Of a stretch of DNA of 60,787 nt, positions 39,948 to 49,023 are shown in pieces. The number at the start of each line of letters is the position of its first letter. The stretch's first letter is position 1. The stretch is from positions 1 through 60,787 of the forward strand of contig CALUXW010000007.1 in NCBI GenBank assembly GCA_944324865.1, written 5' to 3'. The notes under the pieces were generated by a model that saw nothing but the letters and a program-made list of their open reading frames with translations, made no database searches and was not told where the DNA came from. A program made the position numbers and the translations under genes. This DNA is from Candidatus Gastranaerophilales bacterium. GTDB lineage: Bacteria > Cyanobacteriota > Vampirovibrionia > Gastranaerophilales > Gastranaerophilaceae.

Positions 39948-39977
39948 TTTATAATTACTATATACTTATAGTAACAA
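39948..39977 (-). promoter_or_regulatory. promoter of the WYL-regulator pair with 20-bp palindromic operator
   Basis: On the minus strand TTGTTA (39977-39972), an 18-base spacer, and TATAAA (39953-39948). The spacer and -35 edge are covered by TTACTATA-TACT-TATAGTAA (39955-39974), a perfect 8-bp inverted repeat with a 4-base spacer. Its position, between the core promoter boxes, is ideal for a repressor. Confidence 0.65.
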
Positions 39978-40075
39978 AAAAAGAATGCATATCATAAATT
40001 TTAAGTTTTTATCTCATCCATACGACCTATTTATTAAGAAATATTAACAAAAAAAATGTACTCTGTTAAAAAATT

Positions 40076-40084
40076 TGTTATAAT
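40076..40084 (+). promoter_or_regulatory. extended -10 promoter of rpsA
   Basis: TGTTATAAT is a perfect extended -10. It predicts a start near 40091. The ribosome binding site AAGGAG at 40103-40108 supports translation from 40114 or 40120 rather than from the ATG at 40093. Confidence 0.7.
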
Positions 40085-40113
40085 CATAAAAGATGATAAT
40101 ACAAGGAGACTTT

Positions 40114-41181
40114 TTGAGTATGTGCCCATCAAACCAGCTTAGCGATAAAGAATACGAGGAGCTTCTTAAAAAATACGAATACAACTTCCAAAAGGGAGAT
40201 CTTACCAAAGGTACTGTTTGTGCATATGATAGCGAAGGTGCAATTGTCGATATTGGCGCAAAAACAAATGCAATTTGCCCTGAAAAAGAAGCGAAAATCA
40301 ACAAAGAGGATGATATTGAACAAATCCTTGAAAAAGGTAAAGAATACGAATTCTTAATTATAAAAGAAGAAGATGAAGACGGAAGGTTTACTGTTTCTTA
40401 CAGAAAAGTTGCAATGGCGTATAATTGGAAAGTATTAGAAGAAGCTAAAACACAAGATAAAGTAGTTGAAGGTACAGTTGTTCAAGCCGTAAAGGGCGGA
40501 ATCTTGGTTGATGTTATGGGAGTAAGAGGTTTTGTGCCATCCAGTCATCTGCGCTCCAAAGATCCTGAAAATATTGTAAATCAAACAATTGAACTTAAAA
40601 TCTTAACTATGGATATGGCACAAAATAATTTTATCCTATCAAATAGAAAAGTTTACACAGATAATCTGGAAGAAATTAAAAAAGACGTATTTGGACAACT
40701 TGAAGTAGGCGCTGTTGTTAAAGGCGAAGTTGTTAGAATAGCAGATTTCGGCGCATTTATTGATATAGGCGGAGTTGACGGATTATTACCTCTTTCGCAA
40801 ATTTCATGGAGGTGGGTGGATCATCCTTGTGATATTTTAAAAGTAGGTGAAAAAATAGATGTTGAAATTATAGGCATCGATCTTGACAAACAAAGAGTGT
40901 CTTTAAGCCTTAAAAATCTTGAACCTGACCCTTGGGTTGAAGCTAAGGGTAAAATTACAGAAGGCGCAAAAGTAAAGGGTAAAATTACAAGAATTAAACA
41001 CTTTGGTGCTTTTGTCGAAGTATACCCTTGTGTTGAAGCACTTTTGCCACAAGCTGAACTTGCACAGTACCAAAATGAGCATGGTACAATATTGGATGTT
41101 GGTGATGAAATAGATACCACAATTTTAAAATTTAACCCAGATGACAAAAGAATTTCGTTAAGTGTCACTCACAATGAATAG
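40114..41181 (+). CDS. rpsA: 30S ribosomal protein S1
   Basis: Four S1 (OB-fold) repeats, at about 30-95, 110-175, 195-265 and 285-350, each with 'GAFV/IDIG'-type phrases. This is the shorter cyanobacterial type; E. coli S1 has six repeats. S1 binds mRNA near the ribosome entry site. I choose the TTG at 40114, five bases past AAGGAG; the ATG at 40120 is 11 bases past it. A further ATG at 40093 puts the AAGGAG inside the gene. These three starts cannot be separated by sequence alone. S1 presence matters, because several mRNAs here may be leaderless. Confidence 0.9.
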   Translation: MSMCPSNQLSDKEYEELLKKYEYNFQKGDLTKGTVCAYDSEGAIVDIGAKTNAICPEKEAKINKEDDIEQILEKGKEYEFLIIKEEDEDGRFTVSYRKVAMAYNWKVLEEAKTQDKVVEGTVVQAVKGGILVDVMGVRGFVPSSHLRSKDPENIVNQTIELKILTMDMAQNNFILSNRKVYTDNLEEIKKDVFGQLEVGAVVKGEVVRIADFGAFIDIGGVDGLLPLSQISWRWVDHPCDILKVGEKIDVEIIGIDLDKQRVSLSLKNLEPDPWVEAKGKITEGAKVKGKITRIKHFGAFVEVYPCVEALLPQAELAQYQNEHGTILDVGDEIDTTILKFNPDDKRISLSVTHNE

Positions 41182-41184
41182 ATA

Positions 41185-41215
41185 AATTGGCGCAGCTTTT
41201 AAAGCTGCGCCAATT
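41185..41215. terminator. 15-bp palindrome between rpsA and fliI
   Basis: AATTGGCGCAGCTTT (41185-41199) pairs perfectly with 41201-41215. The fliI stop codon (41199-41201) lies in the centre. There is no T tract beyond either arm, so termination efficiency is uncertain; it may also act as an mRNA-stabilising 3' end. Confidence 0.6.
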
Positions 41216-42524
41216 CTATAAGCTCATCCACGCTTTTTTGATAATCCGTCTTTTCGTCAGTAGACTGAATTAAATAATTTTCAATTTTGTCCATAATTAA
41301 AATTGCCTTATCAGTAATGGGATCTGCCCCTCTCTGATATGCACCGATATTTATCAAGTCTTCGTTTTTGGCATAACTCGCCAACAAAGAACGAATTTTA
41401 CCTGCAGCATCTTTATGCTCTTTTGAAACAACATTATTCATAACACGAGAAATACTTTGTAAAACATCAATTGCCGGATAGTGATTTTTATGAGCCAACG
41501 CACGCGATAGCATTATGTGCCCATCCAATATGCTTCTTGCAGTATCTGATATTGGCTCATTAAAATCATCACCTTCAACAAGAACCGTATAAAGTCCGGT
41601 TATTGTCCCATATTCATTACAACCTGCTCGCTCTAAAAATTTGGGCATTAGTGCAAAAACAGAGGGGGTATAACCCCTTGTTGCAGGCGGCTCACCAACA
41701 GCCAAACCAACCTCTCTTTGAGCAAGTGCAATACGAGTAACACTGTCTAACATAAAAAGCACATCTTTGCCTTTATCCCTAAAATACTCTGCTATTGCAC
41801 AAGCAACAAATGCCGCTTTAATTTTAACAAGAGAAGGTTGCTCTGAAGTAGCAACAATTACAACCGAGCGCTTCATACCTTGTGTACCCAAGGTATGTTC
41901 GATAAATTCCCTTACTTCGCGCCCACGCTCCCCAATTAGTGCTATGACATTAATATCCGCAGATGTATTTTTTGCCATCATTGCAAGTGTAGTACTTTTA
42001 CCTACACCTGAACCTGCAAAAATTCCCATTCTTTGACCTTTACCAATGGTAACAAGTCCATCAACAGCCCTTATTCCTAAACTTAACGGCTCGTCAATAG
42101 GCTTTCTATTAAGCGGGTTAATCAGTTTAGCACCTGTTGAATAATACTTATCTGCATTTATTTCTCCAAGTTGATCTATGGGATTTCCCAGACCATCTAA
42201 AACTCTACCCAACAAAGAATCAGAAACTTTAACCTTCATATCTTCGCCGGTATTTACAACTTTTGCACCAGCCTTTAAACCATCAATTGAACCTAATGGC
42301 ATAAGTAGTATTCTATCTTCTCTAAAACCTACAACCTCAGCCCATATAGGGTCTAAATCATCACAAATAATATGACATAAATCACCAATAGAAGATTCAG
42401 GACCATCTGCTTCAATTATAAGCCCAATAATCTCTACAACTTTTCCAATTTTAGTTATCGTATTAATGTTTTCTACAATTTTTTTATATGGCAAAAAATC
42501 AAACTTGTCCAACTTCTCCCTCAT
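41199..42524 (-). CDS. fliI: flagellar export ATPase FliI
   Basis: FliI is the hexameric ATPase of the flagellar type III export apparatus, related to F1 beta. Walker A is GIFAGSGVGKSTTLAMM, Walker B VLFMLDSV, and the catalytic ERGREVREF and SDTARSILDGHI phrases are typical. I start at the ATG at 42524 (441 residues); a TTG at 42536 is possible. It overlaps fliH, whose product regulates it. The last codons form part of a palindrome shared with rpsA. No fliJ follows. Confidence 0.94.
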   Translation of the reverse strand: MREKLDKFDFLPYKKIVENINTITKIGKVVEIIGLIIEADGPESSIGDLCHIICDDLDPIWAEVVGFREDRILLMPLGSIDGLKAGAKVVNTGEDMKVKVSDSLLGRVLDGLGNPIDQLGEINADKYYSTGAKLINPLNRKPIDEPLSLGIRAVDGLVTIGKGQRMGIFAGSGVGKSTTLAMMAKNTSADINVIALIGERGREVREFIEHTLGTQGMKRSVVIVATSEQPSLVKIKAAFVACAIAEYFRDKGKDVLFMLDSVTRIALAQREVGLAVGEPPATRGYTPSVFALMPKFLERAGCNEYGTITGLYTVLVEGDDFNEPISDTARSILDGHIMLSRALAHKNHYPAIDVLQSISRVMNNVVSKEHKDAAGKIRSLLASYAKNEDLINIGAYQRGADPITDKAILIMDKIENYLIQSTDEKTDYQKSVDELIELAQL

Positions 42525-43428
42525 CTTTCTTATCAAAAGATGAATTTAACTCCTTTATAAATTCTTTTGATATTTCATTAAGCTGAGAGTCAAAACTTAA
42601 ATCCAGACGCTCTTTTGGAGTCTGAACAATCAATGTATCATCTTTCATTTTTGAATTATAAACTAATTTTATATTTTTTAATTTATCTATATCAATCTTT
42701 AAATCTGCTTTTTGCTCAGTAATATCATCATTTAAAACTTGATTTAATAATTTTGCATATTTATCACTTAAAATAAGCTCAATATTTTCCTTATCATTTA
42801 AAAATGAAAAGGATTTATCTAAAATTTTTGCAATGCACAAACCATCAACAGAATTTAAACAGACCTTGCGGGCAATCATAAGTACAAGTTCAACAATTTC
42901 ATTCTTAGAAGATACCAAAATTTTATTTTTCATTTCAAACGCACTTTTTACAACTTCATCCATACCGTATATTTTTTGCAAAAGTTCATTTTTAATTTTA
43001 TTCAAACCATCTTCATATCCTGCTTGATAACCTTCTTTTGCACCTTCCTGAGAAGCGGTATCTTTTATTTGAATAGAATCATTTTTAGCTGTTTCAAGGA
43101 TTGAAGCAGCTTGCGACTTTGATTGTTCTAAAATTTCGTCTGCTTTTTCAATAATAGTTTGTGCATCAAGTTGAGCCTTATTTTTTATTTCTTCTGCTTG
43201 TTGATTTGCGCTATCAAGCATATCTTGCACCTTAATAAGTGCATCATCAAGGATTTTTTGCGATTTAAGCTCTGCTTCTTTTTGCATTAAATTAATTTTT
43301 GACAATTCGTTTTCTAAAATTGCATTATTTTGCTCAACCAAACTATGATCTTCTTCTGCTTCATTAGAAAAAAAATCAACCACTATTGAATCTGCTAAAT
43401 TTATTTTATCTGATTTAATTCTACTCAA
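42499..43428 (-). CDS. fliH: flagellar assembly protein FliH
   Basis: FliH regulates the FliI ATPase and tethers it to the export gate. The 309-residue protein has a long coiled coil rich in Gln/Ala/Lys/Glu (about 30-145), then the globular C-terminal domain (about 150-260) with LVLMIARKVCLN. The start is a TTG at 43428, preceded by GGAG nine bases away; it overlaps the fliG stop by 8 bases. No ATG exists upstream of codon 48. Sequence is weakly conserved in this family, so the call rests on the neighbours as well. Confidence 0.85.
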   Translation of the reverse strand: MSRIKSDKINLADSIVVDFFSNEAEEDHSLVEQNNAILENELSKINLMQKEAELKSQKILDDALIKVQDMLDSANQQAEEIKNKAQLDAQTIIEKADEILEQSKSQAASILETAKNDSIQIKDTASQEGAKEGYQAGYEDGLNKIKNELLQKIYGMDEVVKSAFEMKNKILVSSKNEIVELVLMIARKVCLNSVDGLCIAKILDKSFSFLNDKENIELILSDKYAKLLNQVLNDDITEQKADLKIDIDKLKNIKLVYNSKMKDDTLIVQTPKERLDLSFDSQLNEISKEFIKELNSSFDKKDEGEVGQV

Positions 43429-44443
43429 TTAATTCATCTCCGGCACCGTCACGTACAACAACAATCTCGCCATTTTGTTCGAGCATTCTTATTATACCAA
43501 CAATTCTGGATTGTACTTCTTGAACTTCACGAGCTCTGACAGGACCCATATACTCCATATCTTCAAGTAAAATAGCCTGTGCACGTTCAGACATATTACG
43601 AAGAATTTTATCTTTTACATCATCTCTTGAACCCTTAAGTGACAGTGCAAGATCTTTTGTATCAACTTCACGTAAAATTCTTTGAATTGCTCTGTCATCA
43701 AGATTAACAATATCTTCAAATACAAACATAAGACTTCGCACGTCTTCAGCCAGTTGTGGCGTTTCTTCTTCAAGCATTTCAATTACGTTTTTCTCTGTTG
43801 CCCTGTCAGTTCTATTCAAAATACTTGCAAGAGCCTCTGTACCACCAGCCTTAGAGAAATCTTGTATAACAACATTTGAAAACTTACTCTCAACTATCTT
43901 CTCTACCTCTGATATAATTTCCGGATTTGTCGTTTCCATTTGAGCAATTTTTAAAGAAACCTTGTGTTGGACATTTGGAGGTAAACAATTTAGAACTTTT
44001 GCCGACTGCTCGGGCTTCAGATATGCCAGTATAAGTGCAATCAACTGTGGATTTTCATTTTGAAACGATGTTGCAAGCTGTATTGGATCTGCATCATTAA
44101 AAAATTGAAAAGGATTAGAGTTCAAAATTGTCACAAGACGATCAAGAATTTTATTTGCTTGTTCTGCACCATAAGCTTTTTCCAATAACGTCTTTGCATA
44201 ACTCATACCTCCAGAGGCCAACATGGAATTTGCCTGAAATATAGTGTGAAATTCATCAACAATTGCTTCAAGCGTTTCAATTGGAAGCTTATTCATCGCA
44301 GCAATATCCAATGTTATTTGTTCGAGGATATCATCGTCTGTAATGTTTTTCATAATTTCTGAAGCAGCAGCAGGTCCCAGCACTATCATAAGTGCTGCAA
44401 CCTTTTGTGAATGTGTCATAGCTTCTAGTTGTATCGGGAGCAT
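43421..44443 (-). CDS. fliG: flagellar motor switch protein FliG
   Basis: FliG is the rotor protein that contacts the stator and sits on the FliF ring. All three helical domains are present: the N-terminal MTHSQKVAALMIVLG (9-23) region, the middle with AYLKPEQSAKVLNCLPP, and the C-terminal with FEDIVNLDDRAIQRILREVD and AQAILLEDMEYMGPVRAREV, which carries the torque helix. At 340 residues it is normal. It overlaps fliH by 8 bases. Confidence 0.95.
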   Translation of the reverse strand: MLPIQLEAMTHSQKVAALMIVLGPAAASEIMKNITDDDILEQITLDIAAMNKLPIETLEAIVDEFHTIFQANSMLASGGMSYAKTLLEKAYGAEQANKILDRLVTILNSNPFQFFNDADPIQLATSFQNENPQLIALILAYLKPEQSAKVLNCLPPNVQHKVSLKIAQMETTNPEIISEVEKIVESKFSNVVIQDFSKAGGTEALASILNRTDRATEKNVIEMLEEETPQLAEDVRSLMFVFEDIVNLDDRAIQRILREVDTKDLALSLKGSRDDVKDKILRNMSERAQAILLEDMEYMGPVRAREVQEVQSRIVGIIRMLEQNGEIVVVRDGAGDELIE

Positions 44444-44468
44444 TCTCTTTAATTCTTCTCTCTGTGTT

Positions 44469-46199
44469 TTATTCTTTTATGTACGATGTAAGCAATCGGG
44501 CAGCATCCTGAGGATCACCCATAATAATATCGGTAATTTCAGCACGTTTTTTATCGACAACGGAAGTAAAGACAGGTTCATCACTTTCCGCTTGTTCTAA
44601 AAATGCACTGTCAGTTGAATCATTATTACCTAACATAAGATAAGGGTCAAATGAATTACTATATTGATTCTCTTCCTGGTAAACAGGTTTTGGAGGTTCA
44701 GGTTTTTTAAATATTGAAGAAAAGGTTGTAAGACCTAAAATTCCAAGCACCAATACCACAATAAGAGGTGCTACATTAGAAAATATAAACTCAAGCATTT
44801 CCATAATTTTCGAATATCTTTCCTGATTTAAAGTTTGTAACTGTTCTGCCTTATCAATTCCCATAAATTTAAGACTTGAAACATTTACTACGTCGCCTCT
44901 GCTTATATCCATACCAGCAGCAGCAATTACAAGGTTTTTAATATCTTCTTTTTCTTCATCAGTTAAAATTTTATTCACTGCTACAGCAACTGATAATCTG
45001 GTAACTGCCCCAGGCGCATAAACTACCTGCTTAACCTCTTTAGTAACAGCATAATTGACTGCATTTTTTTCTTTTTCATAACTTAATTCACGACCACGGA
45101 CTTTATCAGTTACATTACGTGCATTTTCATCAGCTTCACTAATTCCACTTTGTTCCTCCACTACAGTCATTACATTTTGAGTTTGAGCATTTTGTTGTTG
45201 TAACTGAGGATTTTGCACACCTTGCTGTTGATTTTGTCCTTGCGGATTATCAGGATCAAGTGCTACTTCATCCTTTTTAAGTACAATTGGTTGAGGTTTT
45301 TTGTAAGTTTCTTTTTCACTTTGCTGCCCCAATATTACTCCACTTTGAGTACCATCAGAAGGTATATAGCTTTCAATTGTAGAGCGTGTAGAATTAAAAT
45401 CCATAACAGCGCTTACTTGAACTGAAACATTATCTTTACCCATAATTGTTTCTAGTGTATCTTGAATTTTCTTAGCTGCCTCTTTTTCAAAAGAAGTTCT
45501 ATAACTTTGCATATCCGTATTGTTTTTTGAAACATCTTCACTCAGCGCATTTCCGTTTTGATCTGTCAAAAATACTCTATCATTTGTTAAACGAGGAACG
45601 GAATATGCTACAAGATTTTTAATTGCAAGTATTTGAGAAGGCTTTAACCTGTATCCTGGTTCAAGTATTAAAATAACACTCGCACTGGGTTCTTCATCAT
45701 CATCGGAAAATACTGAACGCTCAGGTTCTGCAAGTTGAACACGAGCTTTTTGTATACCACTTATTTTTTCAATAGAACGAGTAAGCTCACCTTGAAAAAT
45801 TCTTTGTTTTGTAAGTTTATTTTTAAAATCGGTAGAGCCCATTTGTAAATCATCCAACAATTCAAACCCGGGTGAAGAATCTTTAATCAAATCATTTTCA
45901 GCAACAAATATCCTAAGATTTTCTTTGTCTTGCTCGCGAACTAAAATTGCGTTTTTATCTTCAGACAATTTAAACGCATAACCACTTTTTTTAAGACTTT
46001 CCGTAATTGCTGCAACATCATCACGAGACAAATCGGAATATAAAACAGACCAATTTGGTTCAGTAGCCTTGAATATAAAATAAATACAAACTACCATGGC
46101 AACGACCAAAAGTGCCGCTATAACAAATTTTTGATTCAGGTCAAATTTATCCCAAATCTTTTTTATATCAAGTGCCATGGCTTTTAAATGTTCGTTCAC
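44469..46199 (-). CDS. fliF: flagellar MS-ring protein FliF
   Basis: FliF forms the membrane ring of the flagellar base. There are two membrane helices (about 22-42 and 478-498), the ring-building motifs between them, and a C-terminal tail that binds FliG. The phrases KSGYAFKLSEDKNAILVREQ and RVQLAEPERSVFSDDDEEPS match the family. A Gln-rich low-complexity stretch (QGQNQQQGVQNPQLQQQNAQ, about 315-340) lies in the periplasmic loop. At 576 residues it is normal. Confidence 0.95.
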   Translation of the reverse strand: MNEHLKAMALDIKKIWDKFDLNQKFVIAALLVVAMVVCIYFIFKATEPNWSVLYSDLSRDDVAAITESLKKSGYAFKLSEDKNAILVREQDKENLRIFVAENDLIKDSSPGFELLDDLQMGSTDFKNKLTKQRIFQGELTRSIEKISGIQKARVQLAEPERSVFSDDDEEPSASVILILEPGYRLKPSQILAIKNLVAYSVPRLTNDRVFLTDQNGNALSEDVSKNNTDMQSYRTSFEKEAAKKIQDTLETIMGKDNVSVQVSAVMDFNSTRSTIESYIPSDGTQSGVILGQQSEKETYKKPQPIVLKKDEVALDPDNPQGQNQQQGVQNPQLQQQNAQTQNVMTVVEEQSGISEADENARNVTDKVRGRELSYEKEKNAVNYAVTKEVKQVVYAPGAVTRLSVAVAVNKILTDEEKEDIKNLVIAAAGMDISRGDVVNVSSLKFMGIDKAEQLQTLNQERYSKIMEMLEFIFSNVAPLIVVLVLGILGLTTFSSIFKKPEPPKPVYQEENQYSNSFDPYLMLGNNDSTDSAFLEQAESDEPVFTSVVDKKRAEITDIIMGDPQDAARLLTSYIKE

Positions 46200-46282
46200 T
46201 TTATTAAATATCCCTGATTTTTTAGTGTGTTTACTACAGTATTTTAGACTTTTTTATTAATTAATTCAATTTGTTAAGCTTT

Positions 46283-46756
46283 TTAAACTCTTAAATTTTT
46301 AAATTCGCTATATGCATTTATCATTTGATTTCTTAATTGAATCGCCATTTGCATTGCAAGGGTAGACTTTTGAGAGGCAATCATAACTTCATGAACGCTA
46401 ATATCTCCACCTGCGGCAAATGTTTCCATAGCATTTTCCGCCTCTTTTTGTGTGGCGCTTAAATTTCCAATTCCTTGTGAAAAACCTTCACCTATATCAT
46501 GTGCCATTTTTGCAGTATCTGAAAGGTTTTCCACTTTTTGTGCGTTAATTGCATCAACCCCTAAGAACATTTCTACCGAACCTTTTAATTTTTGAGGTTC
46601 TTTTGTATTTTTTGGCTCATTTGAAGTTAATGAGTTAAAAACTTCATTAAAATCAGAAGCATCGTTAATTTGTTCGTTAAAGTTTTTAATACTTTTATCA
46701 AAACTCTTATTAAAATTATCAATTGAACCGATATTGGTATTAATTTCCAAATTCAT
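46283..46756 (-). CDS. fliE: flagellar hook-basal body protein FliE
   Basis: FliE sits at the junction of MS ring and rod. The C-terminal half carries the family signature EVMIASQKSTLAMQMAIQLRNQ and ends in YSEFKNLRV. The N-terminal 50 residues are extra compared with the usual 100-110 residues and are rich in Asn, Asp and Lys. The gene lies between flgC and fliF in the classical order flgB-flgC-fliE-fliF. The ribosome binding site is AAGGTA. Confidence 0.9.
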   Translation of the reverse strand: MNLEINTNIGSIDNFNKSFDKSIKNFNEQINDASDFNEVFNSLTSNEPKNTKEPQKLKGSVEMFLGVDAINAQKVENLSDTAKMAHDIGEGFSQGIGNLSATQKEAENAMETFAAGGDISVHEVMIASQKSTLAMQMAIQLRNQMINAYSEFKNLRV

Positions 46757-46766
46757 ATTTTATACC

Positions 46767-47261
46767 TTATATTTGAAGTGCACTTTGTATCATTGTTTTT
46801 GTGGTTTGTGCTATTGTAACATTTGCTTCGTAAGCTTTTGATGCATTAACCATATTCACCATTTCTTCAACAACATTAACATTTGGTAGCTGCACCATGC
46901 CATTTTCATCAGCATCCGGATGAGTTGGATCATAGACCATCCTATAAGGATTTTCTGACTCTTTAATTTGATCAACCATAACACCTTGTGCCATACCATC
47001 TTCTTGGAAAACTACACGCCCTCTAAGATATGGCCCATTTTCCAAATCCATTTGCACTTCATGTGAACCGGTAGGCATGGCAGGGCGCAAAGAATTTTTA
47101 TAAACGGCTTTAAAGGTAACTTCCTTTTTTGTATAAACTTCTCGTTCACCTTTTGCATTTCTTGTAGTATTTGCATTTGCAATGTTTGATGAAACAGTAT
47201 CCATCATAACTCTTTGCGCATGCATTCCGGAACCAGCTATATCAAAAATATCAAAACTCAT
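46767..47261 (-). CDS. flgC: flagellar basal-body rod protein FlgC
   Basis: A proximal rod protein. The N-terminal SGMHAQRVMMDTVSSNIANANTT and C-terminal VNVVEEMVNMVNASKAYEANV phrases are classical FlgC. At 164 residues it is a little longer than the 134 of E. coli, with a middle stretch on maturation-independent residues. It is 12 bases downstream of flgB and 10 bases upstream of fliE. Confidence 0.94.
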   Translation of the reverse strand: MSFDIFDIAGSGMHAQRVMMDTVSSNIANANTTRNAKGEREVYTKKEVTFKAVYKNSLRPAMPTGSHEVQMDLENGPYLRGRVVFQEDGMAQGVMVDQIKESENPYRMVYDPTHPDADENGMVQLPNVNVVEEMVNMVNASKAYEANVTIAQTTKTMIQSALQI

Positions 47262-47273
47262 TTAATTATCCTC

Positions 47274-47735
47274 CTATTGACCCTTAATTACACTTTGTAA
47301 GCTTTGAAATGATCTTGACATAAGAGTCGAAAGAATTGTATATTGAGTACCTGTTTTAGCTTCGTCCATCATTTCTGCTTCAAGATTTACATTATTACCA
47401 TCCGCACTTATAGGGTCAGAATAATCAGCCAAAATTTCAGGCGAAAAACCATTATCAACAGAACTCCTCAAAAAAGCAATTTGAGCCGGATCTTGTTTTT
47501 TCAAAGCTTCTGCAGGATTTTCTACAATTTTTTGAGAATTTTGAACTTTAATTTTCTCCTTTAAATTTTCTCTTTCAATCATATCCTGGATCTGATCCTC
47601 AAAAGCAACGTCTTTCCTCTGATAACCCGGAGTAGTAGCATTCACCGTATTTGCAGAAATAGCCCTTGAACGTTGGTATAAACCATCTAGCGCAAGTGCT
47701 GCTATTTCCCTTGTTCTGTTATTAATCAAATCCAT
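47274..47735 (-). CDS. flgB: flagellar basal-body rod protein FlgB
   Basis: FlgB is the first rod protein. The 'RSRAISANTVNATTPGYQRKDV' type phrase (about 22-43) and the end TQYTILSTLMSRSFQSLQSVI are typical. At 153 residues it is normal. It follows the histidine kinase gene by 11 bases in the same direction, so the regulator genes and the basal-body genes form a single operon. Confidence 0.93.
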   Translation of the reverse strand: MDLINNRTREIAALALDGLYQRSRAISANTVNATTPGYQRKDVAFEDQIQDMIERENLKEKIKVQNSQKIVENPAEALKKQDPAQIAFLRSSVDNGFSPEILADYSDPISADGNNVNLEAEMMDEAKTGTQYTILSTLMSRSFQSLQSVIKGQ

Positions 47736-47746
47736 AAATACACCTC

Positions 47747-48985
47747 TTAATTAATTGCTTTTTGTGAAAGCGGAATAGTAACCAAAAATTCTGTTTCATT
47801 TTCATCACTTTTCACTAAGGAGATAGAACCCAACTGCGCTGCAAGATACTTTTTACAAATATTAAGCCCTAAACCCCATCCGTTCTTCTTTGTCGAAAAT
47901 CCTTCCGTAAAGAGTTTAGTCTGTATTTGTTCATCTATTTTATCACCATGGTTTTTTATAAATATTTTGGCATATTTTTCATCAGCTTCAATTTTAATTT
48001 CAATTTCATCATTTTCAGTAGACTCATCGGCATTTTTTACAATATTATTCAATATGGCAAAAAATCTTTCCTCATCTATAAATACAATTGCTTTTCCGTT
48101 AATATTATCAATTAATTTAATCTTATTATTACGCTCTGGCAAAATTTTCTCAAAGACTTCAATTGAAGTTTTAATTACTTTTTTTAAATCCTTTTCTTCA
48201 AAATTAAGATTATCATTTGCCCTCAAATCATCAAGTTGCATACGTATTAAAGAAATTGATTTTTGAATAAGTCCCAAATTATTATCCAGACCAAACTTTT
48301 TCTCAAGAATTTTTGCATAAATATCGAGAACTCCCAATTGATTTTTAATTTCATGGCAACAATAACGAATGTTTGCATTTATTTCATCTATAGAGTTTTG
48401 GGTTTGCAATTTATTTGCTATTATTTCCTGTTCCCTTGAATTAAAATCATTTTCCTTGATATTTTCATTAAGCATTTTTAAAACATTGTAAATTGCATCA
48501 TTTAAAAGTGCGTTCTCACGACGTTCTGGACGGTATGAATAAAACTTTTCATCAAAATTAATCTTAAGATTATTTTTTACAATTTCAAAAACTTCATTAA
48601 CATCCTTTGAATTAACTCTTATACAAAGCTTTGTTTCATCTTTACTTTTTGATTCCGAGTAATCCCATATTAAGACCGCATTATATCTGTGTGAAGTAAT
48701 TATTACAAACTCTGTTTCTACAAGATTATCCTTCGAAATTAAATCAAAATCTAAAAAACTGTACATTTCAACATTAGAGCAATATTCTAATCTTTTAATT
48801 ATTCCTTCAATGCTATTTGTATTTTTAAATCTTGTAAAAATTAAAGATTTTGCATTATTTGCAGCAATTGGTTCTAATAAACTGCGCAAAAGTCCATTTA
48901 CTGTATTTCTCGAAAAGAGTTCCTCATTATTTTCATATTCAGAATTTAAAAAACTTTTCAGGTTCTTTTTATTATGTCTGTACAT
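47747..48985 (-). CDS. soluble histidine kinase heading the flagellar operon
   Basis: A 412-residue protein with no membrane segment. A roughly 200-residue N-terminal part is unrecognised. The H box is YCCHEIKNQL with predicted H211, then a helical dimerisation stretch, an N box LNNIVKNADEST and a G2 box WGLGLNICKKYL. It is a cytoplasmic sensor kinase. It lies 38 bases after a NarL-type regulator gene and 11 bases before flgB. The two probably form a pair that controls, or is controlled with, flagellar assembly. The signal is unknown. Confidence 0.85.
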   Translation of the reverse strand: MYRHNKKNLKSFLNSEYENNEELFSRNTVNGLLRSLLEPIAANNAKSLIFTRFKNTNSIEGIIKRLEYCSNVEMYSFLDFDLISKDNLVETEFVIITSHRYNAVLIWDYSESKSKDETKLCIRVNSKDVNEVFEIVKNNLKINFDEKFYSYRPERRENALLNDAIYNVLKMLNENIKENDFNSREQEIIANKLQTQNSIDEINANIRYCCHEIKNQLGVLDIYAKILEKKFGLDNNLGLIQKSISLIRMQLDDLRANDNLNFEEKDLKKVIKTSIEVFEKILPERNNKIKLIDNINGKAIVFIDEERFFAILNNIVKNADESTENDEIEIKIEADEKYAKIFIKNHGDKIDEQIQTKLFTEGFSTKKNGWGLGLNICKKYLAAQLGSISLVKSDENETEFLVTIPLSQKAIN

Positions 48986-49023
48986 TTATAAACTCACCAT
49001 TTTTAACTTTGCCAAAATGCCAA

